This document shows positions 1 through 9,625 of a stretch of DNA of 64,000 nt, piece by piece. Source of the DNA: Marchantia polymorpha subsp. ruderalis (Eukaryota > Streptophyta > Marchantiopsida > Marchantiales > Marchantiaceae). Below the pieces are notes generated by a model, which saw nothing but the letters and a program-made list of their open reading frames with translations, searched no databases and was not told where the DNA came from. Location of the stretch: assembly GCA_037833965.1 (NCBI GenBank), contig AP031353.1, forward strand, positions 20,028,501-20,092,500, read 5' to 3'. The position numbers were made by a program, and so were the translations under genes. How positions within the stretch are numbered: position 1 is the first letter of the stretch; every line of letters begins with the position of its first letter.

Positions 1-2286
1 TGTGGCACTCAAAGCCTGAGGAGGAAGGCGAGAAGCATCAAGAGATCTCACCCTTGTGATGTAAGTGATGGTCAAGTATAGAGCTTCAGCCTCTAGAGGT
101 AAACAACCTGTTTCCGCAAGAAGAATAGCATATGAGGTTTGGTTTCTCACACCCAATTCTTCTTGTAGAAATATCTTCTGCACCCTCTCCACACGCTCCC
201 ATCCTGTCTTCTTACAACCAGGACCCCACACTTGGGTTCCATACAATACTACCGGCAACACTAAGCTTCTGAATAAAAATTTCCTAAGACTCCAAGACAC
301 AAGATGAGCCCTTCTACACCGATTTAGCAATGAATATAGAGCTTTGTAACCACCTTCTACTCTCTTTTGCACACAAAGTGCCCAACTATAATCATTAGAA
401 AAATCAATGCCTAGATATTTATAACTCTTCACCTCTTCTAATTGTAGATCCTGGTAATAGAAGGAAAACTTGGATCTAGTGCCCACTATCATGACTTTGG
501 ACTTCTCAATATTTACCTCCATCTGATTCTGGGTACAAAAGCTAGCCAAAGTGTATAGGTGTTTCTGTAAACTAATTGCATCACGTGCTAGTAATATGAT
601 ATCATCTGCATACAAGAGAGCTTTGATAACAAAGTTTCCAAGCTTGACACCTTCACTATCACATGCCTCCAACCACTCTTCGATATCATCTATAAAAACT
701 CCAAATAGAGTAGGAGAGAGAGGACAACCTTGAATCACTCCAATGGTACTCAAAACCTCTTCAGTTTGAGAAGTGTTGATCTTGGCTCGAACAGATTGGT
801 AAAGCGTGGCCACAGCTGCTAGAAGATCTGATGGTACTCCAATGACTTGCAGCCTTTCCCATAATAGCTCACGAGGTACGGTGTCAAAAGCTTTCTTAAA
901 ATCAATGAAGGCGCAAAACAAAGCTTTGCCATTGCCCTTCGACTTCTCCCACAAAACATGCAAAGCCAAGATATGGTCAATGGTGTTGTATGTGGGGCGA
1001 AAGCCTGCTTGAAACCGCGCTCTCTTTCGATGAGATTCAGTCCATGTGCTCAATTTTGACTCCACCAATTTGCCAAACAACTTGGCAAAAACACTACCCA
1101 CCATGATAGTTTACACCCACCATTGTTTGTATTGTGTTTTTTAGCCTTTTGACCCTTTGGGTCCCACGGGCTTGATCTATTTACCATTTACCATTTACCT
1201 TAGTGCGATAGTTTGTGACCAAGTCCTTCCTTCTTGACTTGTGAATAGGCACAATCTTCCGTAATGACCAAGCTGAAGAAAAACCATACATAGCTGCATT
1301 CTCTAACGCTTTGGTGAGTCTCGGTCCAATAAGATCTCCTCCCCACTTCAAAAGTTCAATAGAGACACCATCCAAATCCTCCGATTTACCATTTGCTAAT
1401 TTTCTAACTTGAGTCATCACCTCCGATTTAGAAAATAAGCCTGATGTTCCTTCACAACAAGGCATTGATGCAACGTTGGGAAAGAAATAAAGCTTTTCAG
1501 CAAAGTCAATCAAACTCTTGGGATCAAGAGTAGGTTTTGAAGACCTTACAGCTAACCGTCTCCAAAAGGATTTGGGATTCTCCATCAACTCCTTTGTCAA
1601 GGATTCCTGCTTCGTCCTCAAAAAAGCTCTTTTTTTACACTTCACCAAGTCTTTGTAAAGCCTTGTCAAGGTAAGCCGACTTTGGAAATCCAAAGACTTG
1701 TCAACTGATCTCATCCTCGCTTGCTTACAATCCAAGTCAAACCATCCATTGCAAGGAAGCCCCCTAGCTCTTCGATCCTTGTGCCGCAAAAAGAACTTAG
1801 AAGCAGTGTCTTTGAGCAACTCTATTAATTGCCCACTCGCTGTATGTGGATCAAGGCTCCATGAAGTGTGAGTCAAAAGGTTTTGAAAATGTAACATGTA
1901 CAACTCTTTCTTACTAGGATCTAAACGAAACTTGGGAGAAGCTAAAACAGAATGGCATGGAGAGAGAGGGATTGTTTTTGATAACAAGAGAGTAGATAAG
2001 AGAGGTGCATGATCTGACTCTGGTTGAGGTTCTAGAATATCAAATTTCGAAATAAAAGAGCTATGAGTGGCTGAAGATAGAAGATAATCAATGGTGCTAA
2101 CACCTGTAGGAGAAAAGCACGTATTGGAAAGGGAGTTGGGAAAGAGAGAGATACCGTTGAGAACTTTCAAATTACATGTGGCTCCAAAGGTTAGAAAGTG
2201 TTCTGTCAAAGGATTTGTACAAATATCAGAAGACTTTTTACACCACATGCTATCTTCAAGTTCTTCAAAGGAGGGAGAACTCAAGA
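1..2286 (-). mobile_element. C-type LINE fragment, tandem unit 1 (ORF2 endonuclease to RT region)
   Basis: Antisense C-type ORF2 runs from the left window edge to 2286. It is interrupted only by the 90-bp insertion at 1111-1200. The encoded segment covers the late endonuclease domain (TIDYLL, PESDH), the linker and the RT palm up to YADD and the following thumb region. No 3' tail is visible because it lies left of the window. The right end stops at ctcaaga and passes straight into the tail of another minus-strand C copy at 2287. The same truncation point and tail junction recur at 20328/20329, so this is read as one unit of a tandem duplication and not an independent 5'-truncated insertion. 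It is non-functional. Confidence 0.85.
1111..1200 (+). mobile_element. Solo LINE 3' end, 90 bp, with 4-bp target duplication
   Basis: The insert holds only the last ~80 bases of an A/B-type 3' UTR: the GACCC-TTT-GGGTC hairpin, the GGGCTTGATCTA box and three tail repeats. It is preceded by about 10 bases of filler that resembles the adjacent ACCCACCAT. TAGT is present on both sides (1107-1110 and 1201-1204), and the flanks join to restore C-type ORF2 as seen at 25200-25230. This is an extreme 5' truncation and shows how little of the RNA is needed for insertion. Confidence 0.85.
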
Positions 2287-2399
2287 TGGTAATGGTAATG
2301 GTAAATGGTAAAGCCAGGGGGACCCAAAGGGTCAAAAGGCTGAAAAACACAATACAAGCGACAGCCACAAACAAGGGAAAAGACCCCAAAGGCCAAACC

Positions 2400-3356
2400 C
2401 TAGCTAGTGCCAAGAGCACTAGAACGATAACTAATAATGTCCCTAATATAACAACCTAAATCAAAAGGAACTAACTGTAACAAAGAATAAAAATTCTCTA
2501 CATCTATATTATGAATCACTCTAATCTCTGCATATCTAGTACAAGTAAGAAATACATGCTCTTCATCCTCAACTTCTCGTCCATCACATAGCCTACAAAT
2601 ACGTTGACTCCTATCAATATTAAGCCAACGTCCTTCCTCAATTCCTAGCCTATGAGATCCAGTTCTATGCCTAGCAATAATATGACGTAAGGACGTAGAG
2701 ATTCCTGCAAGTAGGTAATCCTGTTCACAATAAACAAGCATAGGATTCACATGAAGTTGATAAAACTGCATCTTGGTGCCGCACTTGCTCCAAATAATGT
2801 TCAGAAACTCCTCTTTAGACGTTCACGTAGTGCTATAGGTTGTAGGTCCCAATCGCGTTCCGTCACATTCCACCTCAAAGACCAAGTTATCACATCCGCT
2901 AACCATCCTTTGGCACGTGTGGCACTCAAAGCCTGAGGAGGAAGGCGAGAAGCATCAAGAGATCTCACCCTTGTGATGTAAGTGATGGTCAAGTATAGAG
3001 CTTCAGCCTCTAGAGGTAAACAACCTGTTTCCGCAAGAAGAATAGCATATGAGGTTTGGTTTCTCACACCCAATTCTTCTTGTAGAAATATCTTCTGCAC
3101 CCTCTCCACACGCTCCCATCCTGTCTTCTTACAACCAGGACCCCACACTTGGGTTCCATACAATACTACCGGCAACACTAAGCTTCTGAATAAAAATTTC
3201 CTAAGACTCCAAGACACAAGATGAGCCCTTCTACACCGATTTAGCAATGAATATAGAGCTTTGTAACCACCTTCTACTCTCTTTTGCACACAAAGTGCCC
3301 AACTATAATCATTAGAAAAATCAATGCCTAGATATTTATAACTCTTCACCTCTTCT
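2400..3356 (-). pseudogene. C-type ORF2, C-terminal part (unit 2), frameshifted
   Basis: This piece encodes the thumb and C-terminal region of C-type ORF2, ending with the Cys/His motif RLCDG...EEHVFLTC and the terminal ALGTS, stop at 2400-2402. A single C is missing near 2814 (ctcctctttag against ctcctcctttag in the copy at 24000), which breaks the frame between about 2771 and 2801. The upstream part of the gene continues at 9626, beyond the composite insertion. It cannot make a working protein. Confidence 0.85.
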
Positions 3357-4115
3357 TTGGGTGGGCTTGTTCACAACGGCCGGGCGCACATACCTGCAAA
3401 TTTCCAGCCCCAACGGAGCTGCTGTCAAGAAGTTGTCATTTCGAAACTTTGAGTTTAGGGATTTGAGCATGAATCTTGCGGGGGCCATATCTTCTTGCTG
3501 GAGTGTCAACAGGAGCTGAGATTTGGTGGGCTTGTTCACAACGGCCGGGCGCACATACCTGCAAATTTACAGCCCCAACAGAGCTGCTGTCAAGAAGTTG
3601 TCATTTCGAAACTTTGAGTTTATGGATTTGAGCATGAATCTTGCGGGGGCCATATCTTCTTGCTGGAGTGTAAACAGGAACTGAGATTTGGTGGGCTTGT
3701 TCACAACGGACGTACGCACATACCTGCAAATTTTCAGCCCCAACGGAGCTGCTGTCAAGAAGTTGTCATTTCAAAACTTTGAGTTTAGGGATTTGAGCAT
3801 GAATCTTGCGGGGGCCATATCTTCTTGCTGGAGTGTCAACAGGAGCTGAGATTTGGTGGGCTTGTTCACAACGGCCGGGCGCACATACCTGCAAATTTAC
3901 AGCCCCAACAGAGCTGCTGTCAAGAAGTTGTCATTTCGAAACTTTGAGTTTATGGATTTGAGCATGAATCTTGCGGGGGCCATATCTTCTTGCTGGAGTG
4001 TCAACAGGAGCTGAGATTTGCTGGGCTTGTTCACAACGAACGGACGCACATACCTGCAAATTTTCAGCCCCAACGGAGCTGCTTTCAAGAAGTTGTCATT
4101 TCAAAACTTTGAGCT
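3357..4115 (+). repeat. A-type 5' UTR monomer array, 165-bp period
   Basis: The motif CTGAGATTTGGTGGGCTTG recurs at 3516, 3681, 3846 and 4011, exactly 165 bp apart, with an almost complete first monomer at 3357 and a partial last one. Each monomer contains GCGCACATACCTGCAAATTT, a GAATCTTGCGGGGGCC box and GGAGTGT. By analogy with mouse L1 monomers these would be promoter units. That role is inferred, not seen. Short ORFs in the array are by-products of the repetition. Confidence 0.9.
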
Positions 4116-4142
4116 TGTGTAACATCTTGCAAAGTTGGGTTC

Positions 4143-4859
4143 ATGATGGATTCTGAAAACAAACTTCTCAATCTTGTGCAAACGGTTTTGGAGGAATTGA
4201 AAGTGCTACGCCAAGAATTCAAGGCACAAAATGTTGCTTTGACTGCTGCAAAGAATGAAATCAGGGAGTTGAAGAAGATCATGCTCCAAATCTCTGGATC
4301 TGTTGAGGACATTCAAGACAAGGTTGGTTCTCAAGCTTCTACTGTTACTACTCCTGCTTTGCATGAAGTGGTTGAAACTCTAGAGGTGAAAATGAAGTCC
4401 TATGCTGAAGCTACCAAGTCTGCTCATATCTCTTTCTGTCAAGAGCAAGAGATTGAAAAGGCTAATCAATTTGCTCGTGTGAAGAATGTGAGGATTTCGG
4501 GTCTACCTGAATCTGAGAAGGAAGAGGTGAAGAGTGTGGTCACCAAGTTTTTGACTGAAACACTTGATGTTCCTAATCCGGATTTGGCTCATGCTTATCG
4601 TATTGGCAACAAAGGCACACAACCTCGTGCCATTATTGTCAAGTTTGTAGATCAAGCTCAACGTGATATGGCTTTAGCTAACAAGGCCATTCTCAAGGGA
4701 CGGAGGATTTGGTTAGATCCAGATCTTACACCTCTTCAAGTTGAAGCAAGGAGGAAGGAGCTTGCAAAAGTCAAAGAAGCTCAAGATGCAGGTTTTGTTG
4801 CTTATCTACGTGATAGTCAAGCTATTATCACCAAGAGAAGGAGACAATCATCAACCTAG
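4143..4859 (+). CDS. A-type LINE ORF1 protein (L1 ORF1p-like RNA-binding protein)
   Basis: This 238-aa protein starts at tandem ATGs (4143, 4146) just after the monomer array. Residues ~5-70 show heptad-like leucines and charged residues (LLNLVQTVLEELKVLRQEF), a likely coiled coil for trimerisation. Residues ~115-190 form the RRM-like core (NVRISGLPE ... RAIIVKF), and the last ~50 basic residues (GRRIWLDPDLTP ... TKRRRQSST) match the C-terminal domain arrangement of L1 ORF1p. There is no CCHC zinc knuckle. The family binds the LINE RNA and acts as a nucleic-acid chaperone. ORF2 follows in the same frame after one TAG. Relative to other A copies, seven residues between the coiled coil and KIMLQISG are missing. 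Confidence 0.88.
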   Translation: MMDSENKLLNLVQTVLEELKVLRQEFKAQNVALTAAKNEIRELKKIMLQISGSVEDIQDKVGSQASTVTTPALHEVVETLEVKMKSYAEATKSAHISFCQEQEIEKANQFARVKNVRISGLPESEKEEVKSVVTKFLTETLDVPNPDLAHAYRIGNKGTQPRAIIVKFVDQAQRDMALANKAILKGRRIWLDPDLTPLQVEARRKELAKVKEAQDAGFVAYLRDSQAIITKRRRQSST

Positions 4860-4865
4860 CAATCC
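4857..4865 (+). promoter_or_regulatory. Candidate stop-readthrough site between ORF1 and ORF2 (A)
   Basis: ORF1 ends TCA-ACC-TAG, followed by CAA-TCC-AAG-AGA-TTG-AGG-GTG-TTG-ATG-TGG. No second stop occurs before the ORF2 endonuclease motif. TAG-CAA-TCC is close to the tobamovirus-type leaky context UAG-CAR-YYA (the last base differs). In this subfamily an ATG at 4884 would also allow separate initiation. Confidence 0.55.
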
Positions 4866-4883
4866 AAGAGATTGAGGGTGTTG

Positions 4884-7800
4884 ATGTGGAACATAAGAGG
4901 CCTATCTACAACTAAGTATGTGAGTGCACATCCGATTTGGAAGATGGCGGACATCCTCAACATTGTTGAGACTTGGGAGCATGAAAGCAATGTTATTGGA
5001 GAGATACAAGGGTTTACTCTGGTGGGATCTACTTGGAACCATAGAAATCGACGAGCAGGAAGAGGCTTTGGAGGCATTGCTACTTTCATCAGATCTGAAC
5101 TTCTTCCTATGATACATTTGGAAAGCCAAGATATTGGGAAACAATATCATTGGCTTCGTCTTGGATTGATTGGAGGATCTTACAGTTATTTGGCAGTTTG
5201 CTACTTTGCACCATTATCCATGCAGATCTACTCCACAAGCACTTGCAATCGAAGTCAACCATTCCATCGGCTCATAGGAGATGTTCTCAAATATCAAGAC
5301 AAAGGTGAAGTTTTTCTTGTTGGAGACTTCAATGCCCGCATAAGTTCCGCTCAATTTACACAATTTGATAGTTCCTTGTCTTCTCACTCTTTTGAAGAAA
5401 GTAGAGATAGTTTGTGGTCTAGAGTCTCTTGTGATCCTTGTACAAATGATTTGACTGAGCATTTCTTGACTTTTGGAGCCACTTGTAATCTGAAAGTTCT
5501 CAATGGTGTTTCTTTCTTTCCCAACTCTCACTCCAATACATGTTTTTCCTCTACTGGTGTTAGCACTATAGATTATCTTTTGTCCTCAGCCACTAATAGT
5601 TCATTTATCTCAGCGTTTGATATTCTAGAGCCTCAACCAGAATCAGATCATACACCTCTTTTATTTACTCTTTTGTTGTCAACGTCAATCCCTCTCCCTA
5701 CATGTCACTATGTTTCTACTTCCCCCAAGTTTTGTTTAGATGCTAGTAAGAAGCAACTTTATAGTGAACATTTCCAAGACCTCTTGACTTGTACTACTTG
5801 GAGCCTTGATCCACATACATCTAGATTGCAACTAACTGAGTTGCTCCAAAACTCTGCTTCTAAGTTCTTTTTGAGACATAAGACCAGGAGAGCTAGAGGT
5901 CTTCCTTGCAATGGATGGTTTGACTTTGATTGCAAGCAAGCGAGGGCGAGATCACTTGATAAATCCTTGGATCTTCACAATCGGTTGATTATGACAAGAC
6001 TTTACAAAGACTTGGTGAAGTCCAAGAAACGAGCATTTTTGAGGCAGAAGCAAGAGTGCTTGACAAAGGAGCTCTTGGAGAATCCCAAATCCTTTTGGAG
6101 GCGGTTGGCAGTACGATCTTCTAAACCTACTCTTGATCCCAAGTCTTTGATTTCTTTTGCTGAAAAGCTTTATTTCTTTCCCAATGTTGCATCTATGCCA
6201 CATTGTGAAGGAAATCCAGGCTTATTTTCAGAAGTTGAAGTGATGACTCAACTCAGACAATTGGCAAATGGTAAATGTGAGGATTTGGATGGGCTTTCCA
6301 TTGAACTTCTCAAGTGGGGAGGAGATGCTATTGGACCTATACTCACGAAAGTGTTAGAGGATGTTGCTATTCATGGCTTTCCTTCATCTTGGTCTCTACG
6401 GAAGATTGTTCCTATTCACAAATCTGGGAGCAAGGCCTTGGTGACAAACTATCGCACTATCATGGTGGGTAGTATTTTTGCCAAGTTATTTGGCAAATTG
6501 GTGGAGTCAAAGTTGAGCACATGGGCTGAATCTTGTCAGAAGAGAGCGCGGTTCCAAGCTGGTTTTCGTCCTACATTCAACACTATAGACCATATCTTGG
6601 TTTTACGTGTTCTATGGGAGAAATCCAAGGGTAATGGAAAAGCTTTGTTTTGTGCCTTCATTGATTTCAAGAAAGCTTTTGACACAGTACCTCGTGAGCT
6701 TTTATGGCAAAGATTGCAAACCATTGGAGTACCATCAGATCTCTTGGCAGCGGTGGCTGCATTATACCACTCAGTTCGGGCCAAGATCAACACTTCTCAA
6801 ACCGAAGAGATTATCAGCACCATTGGAGTCATTCAAGGTTGTCCTCTCTCTCCCACTCTCTTTGGAGTTTTCATAGATGATATAGAAAGGTGGTTGGAGG
6901 ATTGTGATAGCGAAGGTGTTAAACTTGGAGGCTTTGTCATCAAAGCTCTTTTGTATGCAGATGATGTCATATTACTAGCACGTGATGCCACTAGTTTACA
7001 GAAACACCTCGACACTTTGGCTAGCTTTTGTACTCAAAATCAGATGGAAGTCAATTTGGAGAAGTCCAAAGTCATTCTTGTGGGCACTAGATCCAAGCTC
7101 TCTTTCTGTTACAAAGGATTAGAGTTGGAACAAGTGAAAAGTTACAAATATTTGGGCATTGATTTCTCATCTGATTATAGTTGGGCACTTTGTGTGCAAA
7201 AGAGGGTAGAAGCTGGTTTCAAAGCTCTATATTCATTGCTAAATAGATGTAGAGGAGCTCATCTAGTGTCTTGGAGTCTTAGGAAATTCTTATTCAGGAG
7301 CTTAGTGTTTCCCGTTATCTTATATGGAACACAAGTGTGGGGTCCTGGTTGTAAGAAGACAGGTTGGCAGCGTTTGGAGAGGGTGCAAAAGATCTTCTTA
7401 CAAGAAGAATTGGGTGTGAGGACCCAAACTTCTTATGCAATTCTTCTTGCGGAAACAGGTTGTCTACCTCTTGAGGCTGAAGCTCTCTTTTTGACTATCA
7501 CTTACGTCAAAAGAGTGATATCTCTTGATGCTTCTCGACTTCCTCTTGAAGCTCTGCATGCCACACGTCCCAAGGGTTGGTTTGCAGATTTGGTGACTTG
7601 GTCTTTGAGGTGGAATGTGACGGAACTCGATTGGAATTTGCAACCTATTGCCCTACGCGAGCGTATTAGGGAGGAATTTCTCAGCATTATGTGGAGCACA
7701 CGAGGCACCAAGATGCAGTTTTATCAACTTCATGTGAATCCTATGCTTGTTTATTGTGAGCAAGGATACTTACTTGCAGAGATATCTACTTCTTTACGTC

Positions 7801-8084
7801 ATATTATTGCTAGACATAGAACTGGATCTCATAGTCTTGGGATTGAAGAAGGGCGTTGGTTGAACATTGATAGGAGTGAACGTATTTGTAGGCTATGTGA
7901 TGGAAGAAAAGTTGAGGATGAAGAGCATGTATTTCTTACTTGTTCTAGGTATGTAGAGATTCGAGTGGCGCATAAAGTTGATGTCGAGAATTTCTTTTCT
8001 CTGCTTCAACTCGAGCCTTATGATTTAGGTTGTTACATTAGAGATATTATTAGTTACCGTTCTAGTGCTTTGGGCACTAGCTAG
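4884..8084 (+). CDS. A-type LINE ORF2: APE endonuclease and reverse transcriptase
   Basis: ORF2 does target-primed reverse transcription. Counting from 4872, the APE-type endonuclease spans ~1-265, with WNIRG (N7), ETW (E34), GDFNAR (151-156) and SDH (258-260). The reverse transcriptase spans ~470-800, with FIDFKKAFD (D598), [14 protein letters not shown] (695-698) and YLGIDFS. A C-terminal C-x2-C-x9-H-x4-C motif uses C1006, C1009, H1019 and C1024. There is no RNase H domain. The first ATG is 4884, right at the tryptophan of the endonuclease motif, but the frame is open back to the ORF1 TAG at 4857, so the natural product may be an ORF1-ORF2 fusion. No inactivating change is visible. Confidence 0.88.
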   Translation: MWNIRGLSTTKYVSAHPIWKMADILNIVETWEHESNVIGEIQGFTLVGSTWNHRNRRAGRGFGGIATFIRSELLPMIHLESQDIGKQYHWLRLGLIGGSYSYLAVCYFAPLSMQIYSTSTCNRSQPFHRLIGDVLKYQDKGEVFLVGDFNARISSAQFTQFDSSLSSHSFEESRDSLWSRVSCDPCTNDLTEHFLTFGATCNLKVLNGVSFFPNSHSNTCFSSTGVSTIDYLLSSATNSSFISAFDILEPQPESDHTPLLFTLLLSTSIPLPTCHYVSTSPKFCLDASKKQLYSEHFQDLLTCTTWSLDPHTSRLQLTELLQNSASKFFLRHKTRRARGLPCNGWFDFDCKQARARSLDKSLDLHNRLIMTRLYKDLVKSKKRAFLRQKQECLTKELLENPKSFWRRLAVRSSKPTLDPKSLISFAEKLYFFPNVASMPHCEGNPGLFSEVEVMTQLRQLANGKCEDLDGLSIELLKWGGDAIGPILTKVLEDVAIHGFPSSWSLRKIVPIHKSGSKALVTNYRTIMVGSIFAKLFGKLVESKLSTWAESCQKRARFQAGFRPTFNTIDHILVLRVLWEKSKGNGKALFCAFIDFKKAFDTVPRELLWQRLQTIGVPSDLLAAVAALYHSVRAKINTSQTEEIISTIGVIQGCPLSPTLFGVFIDDIERWLEDCDSEGVKLGGFVIKALLYADDVILLARDATSLQKHLDTLASFCTQNQMEVNLEKSKVILVGTRSKLSFCYKGLELEQVKSYKYLGIDFSSDYSWALCVQKRVEAGFKALYSLLNRCRGAHLVSWSLRKFLFRSLVFPVILYGTQVWGPGCKKTGWQRLERVQKIFLQEELGVRTQTSYAILLAETGCLPLEAEALFLTITYVKRVISLDASRLPLEALHATRPKGWFADLVTWSLRWNVTELDWNLQPIALRERIREEFLSIMWSTRGTKMQFYQLHVNPMLVYCEQGYLLAEISTSLRHIIARHRTGSHSLGIEEGRWLNIDRSERICRLCDGRKVEDEEHVFLTCSRYVEIRVAHKVDVENFFSLLQLEPYDLGCYIRDIISYRSSALGTS

Positions 8085-8194
8085 GGGGTTCTTTTGGTTC
8101 TCTCCTAGTTTGGAGTTGTTTGTATTGTGTTTTTTAGCCTTTTGACCCTTTGGGTCCCACGGGCTTGATCTATTTACCATTTACCATTTACCAT
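8085..8194 (+). other. A-type 3' UTR with hairpin and TTTACCA tail
   Basis: After the ORF2 stop comes a conserved ~85-base 3' UTR. GACCC-TTT-GGGTC at 8144-8156 can form a perfect 5-bp stem with a 3-base loop. It is followed by CCACGGGCTTGATCTA and three TTTACCA repeats. There is no AATAAA and no poly(A). Every insertion in the window carries this end, so it is the likely recognition site for ORF2. Confidence 0.8.
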
Positions 8195-8195
8195 T

Positions 8196-8715
8196 TAACA
8201 ATAATGGCACGAGGTTGTGTGCCTTTGTTGCCAATACGATAAGCATGAGCCAAATCCGGATTAGAAACATGAAGTGTTTCAGTCAAAAACTTGGTGACCA
8301 CACTCTTCACCTCTTCCTTCTCAGATTCAGGTAGACCCGAAATCCTCACATTCTTTATACGAGCAAATTGATAAGCCTTTTCAATCTCTTGCTCTTGACA
8401 GAAAGAGATATGAGCAGACTTGGTAGCTTCAGCATAGGACTTCATTTTCACCTCAAGAGTTTCAACCACTTCATGCAAAGCAGGAGTAGTAACAATAGAA
8501 GCTTGAGAACCAACCTTGTCTTGAATGTCCTCAACAGATCCAGAGATTTGGAGCATGATCTTCTCAAAACTTTTGTGAGAAATCTTCAACTCCCTGATTT
8601 CATTCTTTGCATCAGCCAAGGCAACATTTTGTGCCTTGAATTCTTGGCGTAGCACTTTCAATTCCTCCAAAACCGATTGCACAAGATTGAGAAGTTTGTT
8701 TTCAGAATCCATCAT
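8196..8715 (-). pseudogene. A-type ORF1 fragment, inverted
   Basis: Antisense ORF1 runs from its start codon (8713-8715) to RAIIVK, where it joins the tail of the upstream A element through a shared TTAACA-like overlap. It keeps the coiled coil with the ISHKSFE segment that the neighbouring complete A element lacks, so it derives from a different A copy. The last ~65 residues are absent. It is part of the composite insertion 3357-9625. Confidence 0.85.
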
Positions 8716-9175
8716 GAACCCAACTTTGCAAGATGTTACACAAGCTCAAAGTTTTGAAATGAAAACTTCTTGCCGGCAGCTCCGTTGGGGCTGAAAATTT
8801 GCAGGTATGTGCGTCTGTCCGTTTTGAACAAGCCCACCAAATCTCAGCTCCTGTTGACACTCCAACAAGAAGATATGGCCCCCGCAAGATTCATGCTCAA
8901 ATCCCTAAACTCAAAGTTTCGAAATGACAACTTCTTGACAGCAGCTCCGTTGGGGCTGAAAATTTGCAAGTATGTGCGCCCGGCCGTTGTGAACAAGCGC
9001 ACTAAATCTCAACTCCTGTTGACACTCTAGCAAGAAGATATGGCCCCCGCAAGATTCATGCTCAAATCCCTAAACTCAAAGTTTCGAAATGACAACTTCT
9101 TGACAGCAGCTCCGTTGGGGCTGAAAATTTGCAAGTATGTGCGCCCGGCCGTTGTGAACAAGCGCACTAAATCTC
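8716..9175 (-). repeat. A-type 5' UTR monomers, inverted
   Basis: About 2.7 copies of the 165-bp A monomer lie antisense, continuing upstream from the inverted ORF1 fragment. They end at 9175, where a short B-type ORF2 piece begins. Together with 3357-4115 they form inverted repeats about 4.6 kb apart. Confidence 0.85.
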
Positions 9176-9625
9176 CTAAGATTGATGCCTCTCAGCCTCA
9201 AGAGATCTCGAGCACCATTGGAGTTATTCAAGGTTGTCCCATTGCAAGGTAGCCCCTTAGCAATCCTAGTACTATGCCTCAAAAAGAACTTCAATGCAGA
9301 AGTTTTGAGCAATTCTATGAGCTGTAAACTAGCGGTATGCGAATCTGGACTCCATATGGTGTGAGTCAAAAGATCTTGTAGATGTTCTGCATAAAGGTCT
9401 CTTTTACAAGGATCTAAGCGAAACTTGGGAGAAGCTAAAAGAGATTGGCGAGGTGAAGTAGAGATTGATTTTGACATTAGTTACCGTTCTAGTGCTTTGG
9501 GCACTAGCTAGGGGGTTCTTTTGGTTCTCTCCTAGTTTGGAGTTGAATTGTTTGTATTGTGTTTTTTAGCCTTTTGACCCTTTGGGTCCCACGGGCTTGA
9601 TCTATTTACCATTTACCATTTACCA
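9176..9625 (+). mobile_element. Mosaic LINE end: B+ piece, inverted B piece, A/B 3' end
   Basis: Three pieces are joined without spacers. 9176-9239 is sense B ORF2 (the region before QGCPLSP). 9239-9478 is antisense B ORF2 (linker region, [10 protein letters not shown] to LPCNG). 9476-9625 is a sense ORF2 end with 3' UTR and tail. The junctions overlap by 2-3 bases (CC and ATT). An inverted upstream piece joined to a sense 3' end is the twin-priming pattern known for L1. The tail ends at the TTCT duplication (9626-9629) that matches 3353-3356. Confidence 0.75.

Larger units (their letters stand above)
3357..8194 (+). mobile_element. Complete A-type L1-like LINE
   Basis: In order: about 4.6 monomers of 165 bp, ORF1, a single in-frame TAG, ORF2, a 110-bp 3' UTR with hairpin, and a (TTTACCA)n tail. 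Both ORFs are open over their full length, so this copy could encode working proteins. ORF1 carries a 7-residue deletion (ISHKSFE missing) relative to the A-type copies at 8196 and 40723. The left edge abuts the TTCT target duplication of the surrounding C element. The right edge runs into an inverted A-type ORF1 fragment and not a matching duplication, so it is part of a larger composite. Confidence 0.88.

Noticed and set aside
1181-2419. 412-aa minus-strand frame as a single protein
   Set aside because: Its ends are read from an inserted tail at 1181-1200 and from the C 3' UTR of the next unit. Only the middle is ORF2 sequence.
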